This document shows, one piece after another, positions 36,269 through 47,900 of a stretch of 64,000 bases of DNA; within the stretch, counting starts at the first letter, position 1, and the number at the start of each line of letters is the position of its first letter. Source of the stretch: Lingula anatina (taxonomy: Eukaryota > Brachiopoda > Lingulata > Lingulida > Lingulidae); the NCBI RefSeq assembly GCF_001039355.2, contig NW_019775813.1:394399-458398 (forward strand), given 5' to 3'. Position numbers and translations under genes: made by a program. Under the pieces are notes generated by a model. That model saw nothing but the letters and a program-made list of their open reading frames with translations. It did no database searches and was not told where the DNA came from.

Positions 36269-37033
36269 AGCAACAGTGCCACATATGGGCCCAATATAAC
36301 GTGCGAAAGGCCTCAATATTAGAACGTTACGTAAACCTGCTTGCGACCATTTACTCAGCCCTACAAGACAGATGAATATTCTTTGGAATAAATTTAAGGT
36401 CTAAGATCACTAAAAATTCCATATAAAAACTACTGTAGCGAAATCTTGTCAAGTGTACAAATATTTTGAAAGGTAGTATTTCGTGACCTAATACACACGG
36501 TGATTTAGCATAAAGTAGTGAAGATTTCGAACTTGACGTGATGTTATCGGGAAATATTTATAACAAAACACTACATAAATTCAATGTATCTGTGAGTCAT
36601 AATTTGAAGAGAATCTGACAGTTTACAGCAAGTGCTGCAAAAGATTCCACTGCTTATGTTTAGAGAATGTTTCATAATACATCATATATAATATCACTCT
36701 GCCGGGTTACTTAGCTAAAGCTCATTAAAATTATACTATTTTGGACAAAATGACAATTTTCTTTGGGAGATTTTCAGTCACAGTCATATTTCTTCTAACG
36801 GTACATCGAATTGCGTTTGTTGAGCAATTTTCTTCACTGCGACAACTGGGCGTGGCGCGTGCACATTCTTGTTGCTTAATAGCCGTGACTGACTGTCGAT
36901 GACGAGGCTTCTAGGAGGAGATGAGTAATCCTGTCGCCACTGCGCGGTTTACCGTGTAATCTCTGACAGGTTAATCATTCACTTCCTAGCTTTTAGAGTT
37001 GTTTGGCTGGCAGGTTTGAAGAAGCGTAACAGC
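36269..37033. other. Upstream region of the intact carboxylesterase gene
   Basis: Non-coding. The last ~200 bases before ATG 37034 are richer in G+C than the rest and probably hold the promoter and 5' UTR. I see no clear TATA box. Confidence 0.4.
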
Positions 37034-37338
37034 ATGGCGTCAACACTGGTTGTGACTGTCAAAGCACTCCTGACATTATCTGTCATGTCTGGCGTGGCGG
37101 CCCAACCTCAAGTTACCACGAAAAACGGTGTAATAGAAGGATTTGGGACGACAGTAGAGGGACAGTCTGTGAATCTGTTCTTAGGGATTCCTTTTGCTGA
37201 ACCACCTGTAGGAGCTCTGAGGTTTATGAAACCACAGCCGCCCTCTAACTGGACTGGGGTTAAGCAGACCATCGCTTTCGGTGCAGCGTGTATGCAGACT
37301 GCCACTGACCCAAGTCCTTATGGCGACCAGGTAGTAAC

Positions 37339-37398
<60 letters not shown>

Positions 37399-40300
37399 AT
37401 GTCTGCTGTTGTTTTTTTTTGGAAAGTTTTAGAACTTCCTTAAAATGTTAGTATGATATTTTACCTTAAAATTTCGGATGTTTTACCTTTTTGGTCATAT
37501 ACCTACAGCAGTGGATAGATTTATAGCGTCAGCTACATTGATGTTTTCATTTCACTCTTGTCAAAACAGAAGACTTGAATCACCCTTTTAACGATCAAAG
37601 TGCATAGTGTATAGGCCTGAATTATTAATTACATGCACAAGTAAACAATGAATGCTAAGACCCGCCTTAAAGACAGCAAAGGAAATACAGGGTAAATTTT
37701 GTCAGCGTAGCCGGGTACCACTCCCTTTACGGGTGACTGCTTCACATTATATCTATGTTTTTATTGGTAATATGTAGACCTACTTATTAGTATTACATAA
37801 TTGGTCGAAATCTCGTGTTCAAAGGAAGCCCCTGAATTCGACTGACCAGCCTTTTGGTAATTATCTTAGTTATACTACTTGAAACTATATGCTGGCATTT
37901 GGTTGGTTTTTGTGACAAAAAATTGACTATGCATCTATAACTGGATTAAAAAAGATTAACGCGCCAGAAGTATGATCTTATTTAATGAAAATGAAGACGT
38001 TCTAGTTACGTTTGTACAGGAAATAGTCTACTTTTATTCAAAGCTCAACAGTGCTATTATTGACAGTGTAAATATTATTTTGCCATTTTGTCATGTGACA
38101 TAAAAAAAATTGTGTTGGCAGTAAGCCATAAGGGGACTTCTACTAATAATCGACACTGCACTTTTATGACATTATTTTTGCACCCATTGTTGGAAGGAAT
38201 TGTAATATCAAAGAATTTAGACAATGAATGTAGATATCGATTGATTATCAGAAAACATTCATGCCGGTGTTACAGGAATAGTGGTCCTAGGATTGGAAGT
38301 CCGGGGTCCCATATTATAAGTACAGGTTAGGGTAAGTTGGGGTATTGGGGTTAGAATATGGGACGAATGTCACCTGATTACAAAAGTAATGGGAAAGGGA
38401 CTACGGTTCCTAGCGAACTTCCATTCTCGTCACAACGGACATTATGATAATGAGGTGAAGTGTCCGTATAACGCATTACGCAAGATCATCAATAACGAGA
38501 TAAAGGCACATTTAAAGTGAGCGTGGTGACGCCGATAGCACACATACTGATCTTAAAGACATATAAAACGTGTTAGACTTTATAGAAGGGCGGATCAGGT
38601 GAGCCTCTCCAGGGGATTTCAAACAAGGATGCGGGCTGCTTATCTTCATCATCACTCTTTTGAAAACCATTTAAAAGCTCTATTTGTAGTTTCAATTTTC
38701 TGTTGCCTTTATAAAAAAATGTAAAAAAATAAACATACTGTTTCCTTGGGCCATGGATTAAGGCCATGTCGGAAATATATTTTTTTTCATAAATAACTAT
38801 AATGACTTGAGGTCTCCACAGTGCACCTTCGCCATACATGCATAGATGCTCCCTCAAGGTAATTAAAATATTTAATTTTTTCAAAGCTAGGTGTGTATTG
38901 ACTGAACTAAAGCCTCCTTTACACCGGACGGCGTCATATCTGCGTCCTGAAGTACGGTCCCGTTTAAAAGTAAAAAAAAAGATGCTTAATACTGGCCGAT
39001 CATTGTGCATCCTTTTTAAGACCACAGCGATGCCAGTTTTCATGGTCGCACAAAGGACGCAGAAGGGACGCCGCCCAGTGTAAATGGGGTGTAAGAAATA
39101 CCACGATGCAACTAAATCACAAGGTGATAAAAGCGCCAGCGTCTCACTGAGGAGAACATTCGTCAACCCTTAATTCAAGTTAGTTCAAAACCTTGTATGA
39201 ATAAGACCCCATTCTCACAGATTTTAGATCGATCAATCCCTGTGGGGTGTCTCACTAGATTACTGTCAGCTTAGCCGGTTTAAGCGTCTGTCCCGCCTAC
39301 AAAAAGCTGTAAGGGGGCAAATAACTACCGTATCGCTCGGCTGACAGCAATTTAGCGTGAACCCCCAAAGAGTTAGGTCGATCTAGATGGATCGATCTAA
39401 ATCTATGGGAATGCAGTCTAAGATTTATATTTGCATTGCTGTGCAAATTTAAACAACTATTAGAGAGCTTGATCGTGTGTCTATTCTTGTGAAATAAGGT
39501 AATAGTAGGCTGAGGTGTACTCTTACGAGTCTTAGTCAGGGCTGATGCGACAAAACCGGTTTAAGGTTATGCCTCTAATGAGGACAAGTTGATCTTAGCA
39601 TATGAAACACGAGAAGTATGAAACGTCTTCTTTGGTCCTAGTACATTTTTGTGAGGAGGTTGGGTTTGTTTGGCATACAGCAGGGAGTGACTTATCCTCT
39701 ACAAGTGCCAAAGATTGGACGTCACTAGATATTCACAGATACACAGCGTCTCTGGTTAATTCTGTGCACTTTTCTGTGACCGGTGTAATGAAACTGAGGT
39801 TCCGTGTGACAGAAAGTCTGCCCTCCTTATAGTTATAATGCTTAGGGTTAGTTTGACCAGGGAATTATATCGGTATAATTCCCTGGTTTGACCTAAGTGG
39901 GTCAAATTCTGCGGCGAGGCTCACCTGTACAAATGAATGGGAAGCGGGCTCTCTGTTATGGGGGACTTTCTGGTACATAACAACGGTGATAATTTGTACA
40001 TGATTTATGTTATCCCTCAGCTGAACTTAAGTAGAGAGCAGAAATAATTTGAGACTTAAATCCAAAGTGATATTATTTTAGCCGATTATAATCCTGGTCT
40101 GCCTCTGCTAGCCTTTTCTCCGGGTGGTGTCCAAAATATAAGTTTGAAAACTGGCTGATCTAAAGTGCCGGCGAAGTTAATGCGATATGATACGTCATTT
40201 GTTAAATGTACCCGCAGTTTTTACGTCAGATACTTTTTGTCCTAAAATTGCCAAATCGCACATGTGGAGTATGACAGAGGCATTTGCTTACGTACATAAG

Positions 40301-43124
40301 CACTTTAACTAATTCACGTGGTGTCTTTGTTTGTAGTCCGTTAGCCAACTTTGGTTAAATTTGCGCATTCCTGGACAATACGTCTACTGCAAACTATGTC
40401 TGATTTAATTAAGGGAGTGGATCCTTCGGAATCTTGATAGAATTACCGGTATACAGGAAAAGGCCACGCAATCACAACGTTTGTGAGCGTATGTCTGATT
40501 GAGGGATAGTGTTAACTAATGATGATTATGATGATGATGATGATGACTCTTTTTCGTCAAAAAGTTTAATTAGTTAACCATTTTAAACGTGCCATGAATA
40601 GATAGCACCGTTAACTATTCATTCATTAATTCCTTTCTTTAACTCCAGCTGTCTGAAGACTGTCTAACCCTGAATGTGTTCGTCCCCGGGGCTGTGAGCA
40701 GCACCAACAGGAAGGCGGTAATGGTCTGGATATATGGCGGGGCCTACACCACAGGAGGCACCAGTCTTTACATCTTTAATGAATTTGGTACGTCATATTA
40801 TGAGATATTTTGATTACGTCACTCTTATTATAGCTTACGGAAAATGTTGTGCACCTTTTTTGTAAGTTAAAAACAATAAGCGACAGGAAACAGAATTAAA
40901 CTAATAGAACACTTAAATAAGTATAGCTTTTAGACTGCATGTGTAACAGAAACGTTAAATTGTATTACACATTCCAAAATATTACCCATGTCATTAGCGG
41001 CACAGAATGACGTCATCGTGGTATCAGTCAACTACCGCGTGGGTCCATTTGGATTCTTGACCACTGGTAACGTCGACGCTCCTGGCAACGCTGGACTATG
41101 GGATCAAATAGAGGGACTCAAATGGGTGCAAGACAACATAAGAAATTTTGGCGGTGACCCTAATAAGTAAGTGCTTAACTCACTGGCTTAATCACTGTCA
41201 GATAGGTGAGACACGCATTGAGCTAATGTAAATCAATGGTCATCGTCGCATAGTGGATACGTTCTTCGAAACAGTTGAAGTATATATATTGATGCATCTT
41301 TGAAGATCTACATTATAGTTGTAAAAAGTCTTATGACTTTTTGTTCATAATCCCCGAAAAAGGCCCAGGGACCGAAAGCTCGGATTGTATTTTACAACTA
41401 TAATGTAGATCTTCAAAGATGCATCAATATATATACTTCTATTTTCCTTAAGATCTATACGGTGAATAAACATGAATCCTCATCAAAACAGTCGGAAATT
41501 ATCCCAGATAAGAAAGAGTACAAAAGAGTAAGAAAGAGCAAACTGTAGTCAATGGGCCGTTTAGTACACTGCAATATTGTGTATCTTTACGTGAAATATG
41601 AGTCAGTTTTTATAAGTGACATTATAAAAAAATCGATCGAAATTTTATGACTAAATTGAGTCGACTTATTGTGTGTATCCAAATGATCACTTCCAGTGTG
41701 ACTATTTTCGGGGAATCGGCAGGTGGCGGTAGCGTTTCACAACTCGCAATGACGGTAGCCTCCAGGGGTCTTTTCCAACGCTTTATATCCATGAGTGGCA
41801 CCGCTCTAAGCGATTGGGCCTGGGTGAAGGACGGACCTGACGTCGCTACAAAGATTGGACAGCATCTTGGATGTAACGCTGCAGCATCGCTGGTGGACTG
41901 TCTTCGTGCAGCCAACGCAACTGCCCTGCTTAGAGCGTCAGATCAGTCATTGTTTCCAGGGCGGTTGGCATCTCTTTTTGCCCCTGTTGTCGATGGCGAC
42001 ATGTTTCCTCGTAGTGTGGAGGAAATGCTGATGGATCCCAGCTCAACTGCGTTGACACATTTTCTGTCCCTAGACTACATGGGTGGATTCACGGACTCTG
42101 ATGGCGGAGTTAACCTCCCTTTCAGCCCTATCAACATCACTCTAGGTGTGCCTCCAACTTACATGAGGGATTCTTTCATTCCTTATTTTGCTGCCCAGAC
42201 TTCCGCCTACCACAATGATGAAATAGCACAGAAACTAAGAGAAGTTTATTACGATGCTAATGCAAACATGGCAGAAACTGGACGCTTAATGGTCAACCTG
42301 TATACTGATACCATGTTTTCTGTGCCAACAGTTGGATTCCTCAGAAGTCATCTTATGGCGTCAGGTGGCTCCACCTATCTATACTACTTTACCAAGGAGC
42401 CGTCATTCCCGCATCTCCTGCCCGTGCCAGCATGGTTTAAGGGGGTTAACCACGGAGACGAGCTCGCCTTCATGTTAGGACCTGCTAGTGCTTCTCTACT
42501 GAACGTCACCTTCACCGAATTAGAAAAGAACGTTTCCAGAGCTTTTATGACCTACTATGCAAACTTTGCAAAAACTGGGTAAGTTTGAATACGTAAACTT
42601 TGACGACGTTTAGATATGTGTACAGATTTGGTACTAATGTGTATTACTGCTGTACATCTTTCAACACTTTTTCTTGGAAGGAGGAAATTTGAAAATCAGC
42701 ACAATGTGTCAAGATTTAATGTCTGAATCGTATTAATATTTTGTATAAGAATAAGTAAAATAAGCAATTCTAGTCCGGAAAAAAATGATCAAATACATGT
42801 AATTACAGTGCCATTTTACATTATGCTTTTTAATATTTGTAACATTCCAGAAACCCTAACACTCCTGATACTGTACCAAGTCCATGGCCACAGTATTCGT
42901 ATACGAGGGAAGAGTATCTAGACATCGGTGACGTCATCGTCAATAAAACTGACGTCATTCCACGGCGTATTGACCTGTGGTTAGACACCATCCCTGCGAT
43001 ACTCGCCAGGTCCACCACTTCCGCTCCGTCCACGACGCCGGTGGCTAGTAAGGGGGTACAAGTCCAGTCCAGCGCCGTGCTTGCCATACTTGTCATGTTT
43101 TATGTCTTGAAGTTGTTTCATTGA
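37034..43124 (+). CDS. Carboxylesterase/cholinesterase-family esterase, membrane-anchored
   Basis: Five exons in one frame (1761 nt, 586 residues): 37034-37330, 40649-40787, 40998-41166, 41697-42578, 42851-43124. ATG 37034 starts a signal peptide ([21 protein letters not shown]). Type-B esterase landmarks follow in order: [18 protein letters not shown], the [11 protein letters not shown] motif, an oxyanion region IYGGAY (family consensus HGGGF), and the nucleophile elbow GESAG with Ser209. SDGG has Asp337 where most members have Glu, and [10 protein letters not shown] has His454. A Ser-Asp-His triad is thus present. The C-terminus is Ser/Thr-rich then hydrophobic ([17 protein letters not shown]), fitting a GPI signal or a tail anchor. 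Substrate cannot be told. A GA microsatellite starts ten bases after the first donor. Confidence 0.88.
37342..37398. repeat. GA dinucleotide microsatellite
   Basis: About 28 GA units just downstream of the exon 1 donor of the esterase gene. Confidence 0.9.
38913..39090. mobile_element. MITE family D (single copy here)
   Basis: About 178 bp with imperfect inverted ends: CCTTTACACCGGACGGCGTC at the left, and GACGCCGCCCAGTGTAAATG at the right. The ends continue inward with CTGCGTCC and GGACGCAG. It lies in intron 1 of the esterase gene. The 197-codon minus-strand frame overlapping it is not a gene. Confidence 0.7.
39204..39419. mobile_element. MITE family A, copy 2
   Basis: About 80% like the copy at 15463, same orientation, with an inverted TAGATCGATC inner end and GGGAATGCAGTC at the right. 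Located in intron 1 of the esterase gene. Confidence 0.85.
41277..41439. mobile_element. 163-bp hairpin element with perfect 50-bp arms
   Basis: Arms 41277-41326 and 41390-41439 are exact inverse complements around a 63-base loop. Located in intron 3 of the intact esterase gene and absent from the pseudogene's matching intron. It is either a foldback MITE or, if transcribed, a long RNA hairpin. Confidence 0.85.
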
Positions 43125-44245
43125 TGCGTCACTTTTTTATCATTACCGCTACTCAACTACTTTGTTTAAAGAACAATGTTAAAGAAAATATCTCCTGACC
43201 AAAGAAAGAGAGAGAGGTACAGAGACATCCGTGTATTTAAAAAGGGAAAGTTTTCCTCAAACGTTTTGGTTCTGGAAAATCGCGGCGTTAATAAATGTTT
43301 AGATTGGACTTTTTCAGTGTTACTGCTTTCTTGTATTATCATAAATGGTACCTGAAAGCTTTGCACGTAATTATAACTAAGATCAAACTTTTCAATCATG
43401 CATCATCTTTGAGGTAGTCTTTGAAGAACCCAGAACATGGATGTAACGAAACGATTCTACGAGTATTGCCAAAATTAACCAAACTGATTATTTCAAAACA
43501 CACTAGGAATTTGTTTTAAATTTAAATAAATAAATAAAATTTAGAAATTAAAATTTTAGAGGTTTGATTTTAGATTAACGATTATAGATGCTTGTAAACT
43601 CTTATAAACTAATTTATTGTATCGATGGCGATAATAAGATTGTTCAATCAAAGTGTTTTCTGTAAATGCTAACTGAGTAAAGGCACCTCTCAGATTTTTC
43701 AACGCAACACAGACGTCCCTTTGTATATAGAATCTTTGACTATGTATTAAGTTTAGTGTAAAGCTTCTGTAACTGGATACATTCACTAGATTTTATCTTC
43801 ACTTGGCCGAATATTTTTTAAAGGCCGCCTTTCCTACACGTGCAAGAGGAATACTTGTCGTGAATGGTTTTTATGGTTTAGCTGCTAGGAATACAACAAT
43901 GTCCGGGTCGAATTCCTCCTTGGAGTAGTTTTATTTTGGAAATGTTCAGAGGGAGCCGTGAATGAAAGGGACTGTGTGTGTTTGTGTCCGTTTGCGTGTG
44001 TGCGTGTGTTGGAGGGGGGAGGGGGGGAGGGGGAGGAGTAAAATTTTGTGTTGAGGAAACCGGGGATAAAAGGGTCGGGGTAGTTCTTTAATTCTTAAAG
44101 AAGTAGATTAATCAGATTTAAGACAAAGTGAATCTTATTCATAAAAACGATATTTGATTGACCTTTTTAGTCACGTAATACCACAGTTCATGCATATATT
44201 TTTGCGAATTTCGGAAAAATGTCCTCACGTACGTACAGCACGAGT

Positions 44246-44332
44246 GCCCGGATGGCTCAGTCGGTAGAGCATCAGACTTTTAACGACAACCAAGGAATCT
44301 CAGGGTCCAGGGTTCGAGCCCCTGTTCGGGCG
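44246..44332 (+). tRNA. tRNA-Lys (anticodon TTT) with a 14-nt intron, second copy
   Basis: Same layout as 25675-25761: acceptor GCCCGGA/TTCGGGC, intact D stem, T stem CAGGG/CCCTG, and a 14-base intron (ACGACAACCAAGGA) after position 37. The anticodon stem has one mismatch (TCAGA against TCTCA) and the T loop ends in C. It may be functional or slightly decayed. The ~200 bases downstream match those after 25761, and the upstream flank matches that of 28780. Confidence 0.8.
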
Positions 44333-44551
44333 TGTAGCTTTTGTTACGATTGAGTATAATAGTGTACATATCAAGAAAAATTACTTGTTGTTTGTGGTCA
44401 CCAGTAAAATACCAAATATCATTTAGTAAATTTGCCCATGGCATTGTGTCCCTACTCGTGAGTTCTATAAGCTGCCCCCACCCCTCCCAGTGCCTCGGCT
44501 GTCGTGGTAAGAGGTCATCGTACAGGGTGCTGGAGGGGTGTATCTGTCTTC
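44333..44551. repeat. Conserved 3' flank of the tRNA-Lys copy
   Basis: Aligns with 25762-25990 (shared segments include CATTTAGTAAATTTGCCCAT and GTGTCCCTACTC). The duplication unit is thus larger than the tRNA itself. Confidence 0.75.
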
Positions 44552-44950
44552 TATGGAATCCCAGGAGGGCCAAGCGAAAAAAAAAAAAAAAAATTTTTTT
44601 TTGGAAAAAAAAAAATTTGAAAAAAAATTGCGAAATTTGCGAGNAAAGCGTCGGCAGTGAGCCCAAATGGAATCCCAGGAGGGCCAAGTGAAATTTAAAA
44701 AAAAAATTAAATTGAAAAAAAAAAGTGAAATTAAAAAAAAAAAAAATTAAATTGAAAAAAAAAAAATTTTTTTTAACTTTGATTGAAAAAAAAAAAATGC
44801 AATATCGCGCGATCTCCCGCGAGATCGCGCGTAATCCTGCGTGGCCACGTGAAATCCCGCGATACCGAGCAAAGTTTATTTCAAAAGGAAATCAAGAAAA
44901 AGAGAAAAAAAAAATCACGATATCTCACGAGAAATTGCGAGAATAGAAAC
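44552..44950 (+). promoter_or_regulatory. CG-rich promoter block of the integrase-like gene
   Basis: Starts TGGAATCCCAGGAGGGCCAA, then poly-A stretches broken by an N at 44644, where TGGAATCCCAGGAGGGCCAA occurs a second time. A cluster of CGCG sites (GATCGCGCGTAATCC) and TCTCRCGAGA-like sites follows just before ATG 44951. The same series occurs in inverse orientation at 63734-64000, upstream of the kinase gene. Confidence 0.7.
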
Positions 44951-47900
44951 ATGGCGGAAGAAGCCACGATGTGTTTAAAATGCCAACATTGCACGGACTA
45001 TGAACAACAGGCTCACATTCCCATTTGTAAATCATGCGGATGTGATAAAATATTGCACGTAAGTTGTTTTCTCTTTATTCTTTATGCAGATGATAGTGTG
45101 ACGTATAGTATTATTAGTGAATCAAGGACGAGTCGGAGTGTCCTCTTGAGTCTTATTTCTTTACTATTACTAGTATTAGAACACCGGTTAAATAAATATG
45201 CCGCCTTTCCTGACACAGTGACACTGACTGGTTTTGCAAACGTCTTCATTAGGCATTAAACTTATATTACATACATGTACATAAATTTACAGTATTTTTC
45301 ATTAGACTTCCTCGAAACAATTATTAAACCACACGTGTACAGTTCCCGTTAAGGATAGGAAGGTTGAAAGTAATGCTTTTCATTTGTAATTTACGTTTGT
45401 AGAGTGTCGTCGGTGCTTGTAACAAAAGGCAATGTCAATGTCCAGGATACCGAAAAATTAGAACCATCAGACATTGTGTCAACTGTGGGCACTTGCCCAT
45501 GGATCACGACTTCAAATTTGGTGAGCAAATTCAGTGTTTGACTTTTTCAACCTGGATCTACCAAGTTATTTGTGTTAAAATACAATAAGAATTGAAATAG
45601 TTTCATATATGATATTAATTGAAATATTTTTTAATTCTTGGGCTTCAATTTGTCAATTCAAATAATAGTTATTTTATGAGAGCATGAAACAGAAGTTGAT
45701 TTAATTAAGAAAATATAAAATATAAATCATAAAATTGAATTAGGTGGATTTAGCCTGTATAATTTATCTTAAATGTTGAAGCACACATCTCCAGTGTTAT
45801 TATCAAAGCTTATCTTTGGGCTACAAATTATGAAATATCACTGTAATTCTGACTGTTATTCATATGTAATTGGCACTGGAAGAGAAATCTCAGAAAAAAT
45901 TCACATCCATTTTGTAATAAACAAAAGAGCACACTAAATGAAATTGCCTTATAATGTATGTGTGCTTAATTGTATGTCTTATAAGTCATCTATAGTCTGT
46001 CATTGCTTCATGTAAAAAATTCATTTTATTTTTGAATTCCAGATTTAAAGGTTTTCCTCAACAATCTAGTGGAACGTAATAAAAGCAATGCTTTGATATT
46101 AGAATATTTAAAGGACATTGGTATTACCTGGAGGTAAATATTTTTGTGTAGAATTCTTTGTGGCAACAAATGCTTATTTATAATTGCTTTTTTGTAGAGA
46201 AATCTTTGTGTCAATCAATGTCATGTTTAATTCTTATTGTTAGTGAAGCTCATTGCTTATTGCCCACGTCAAGTCTTTTCTTGGTGACAAACTTAACTAT
46301 TAATTGGACAGCTGCTGACATCACTGGATAGGTTTTTTTTTTTTAATGATGGCTTGGACTCCTGGAATTTTTGTTGAAAATTACAAGTGGTGATTTTAAA
46401 TGGCATGAATCCCCAGAAAAGTCTTGGCCCGTGTTATCATTTTCATATAGATTCCCATAAAAATCTGCAAAATCCTATTGCATGAGGGGTGAACTTTAAA
46501 GTTGTCAGCTCACTGAATATCTTAAAGCGGGTAATAAGTTCAGAAAGGATCTAATTATAATTAATTTTTTTTTTCACTGTCAGTGAAAGAACCCTCAAGA
46601 GAAGGTTAAATGTTCTTGAAATCAAGCGACATGAACATGTCCCTGTCCAAGAATTAAGGGTAAGCGATAATTTTGATGCTGCCTACTTTGAATCAATCTG
46701 TATGTTGAAATAATATCTGTAGTATTTTGATCACTCAAGTCTTAGAATAGAGGAGATGGCATAAATACACCAACCAACTAGTACAGTACTAGTATATAGA
46801 TATGTCTGATAGAGAGTCTGTTACAATCCAAAACTTAATCCCCCTTGTACAAATAAAATAAAAATATTGACATCTTACAATGATTTATATTTCCAATCAT
46901 AATTTAATAAGGTTAAATACATAATAAATGGTCATTTTAATGTGTGAGTCATATCTTTTTATGTAGGATATTATTCAACAAGAAGTCGTTGTTTGTGGGG
47001 GACTGGCAGGTGTAAGGCGAATATATGATCAGTGTCGCCAGAAATATCACAAGAAAGTAAAAAGGTTAGTTAAGTAAAGGAATAATTTTTGCAATTAAGC
47101 AGTTAATTAAAAAATGAAAGTAATAATCTATATTTGTTTCACTTCTATTAAATTATATTATTCTGTTACTCTATCCTAAGAATTGATGTGCAAGAGATAT
47201 TGCGTGAAGTTGATCCTGAAGGTCGGAAACTAAGGATACGAAGGGCTTTAAATCGACGAGTTTTTAAATCACAGGTAAATATTATTTTTATGTATAGACA
47301 CAGAGACCTATCTGTCTTGATCATTTAAGCCATGCACTTTCAGCGATAACACAATATGTGGAAAACTATTTAGTCTTAAACCCTTTTCTGGTCACAAAAA
47401 ATTGCCAAGTCATCATACTGTCAGTTTCAACTAACTTAAGATTATAGAAAGATAATTGTATGATGGAGCCACTTATCAGTAAAAGTTGTTTGATTCGTTC
47501 ATTTGAGGAATGTATCAGTCAGATTGTTCACATGTATATTCTTTCAAAATGACATTTAATTTTATGTTTTCATATGATGATATCAACTATTTCTTTTCAG
47601 GGACCAAATTGGATTTGGTCTGTGGATGGTAATGACAAGTTGCAGTTCTTCCATATTTACATACATGGATGCATTGATACATTTTCACGCAAGATTTTGT
47701 GGTTACATGCCAACACTACAAATAAGGATTCTAAAGTAGTGGCTAAATATTTCTTTGACACTGTGAAGACTTTAAAAGGTAAGAATCATTTAATCCTTAG
47801 TTAAAGTGGTAACCACTACAGAATAATCTTGCTTTCAACATTTTCAATGCTTTTCCATATTTCTGATATTATTAATTCCAAAATCCTGAGTTTATATAAT

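Noticed and set aside
35782-36322. Frames of 155-170 codons across 35829-36268
   Set aside because: They consist of the 440 N of the assembly gap.
38573-39166. 197-codon minus-strand frame
   Set aside because: It covers an inverted-repeat element (38913-39090) inside an esterase intron and has no recognisable domain or codon pattern.
25675-44332. tRNA-derived SINE family as explanation for the three tRNA-Lys copies
   Set aside because: The flanks align over hundreds of bases and follow the esterase duplication. No A-rich tail or target-site duplication was seen. It remains possible if a genome search finds many copies.
44783-45259. 158-codon plus frame
   Set aside because: It starts in poly-A promoter sequence and runs through the donor at 45058 into the intron. 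Only its middle overlaps exon 1 of the integrase-like gene, whose own ATG is 44951.
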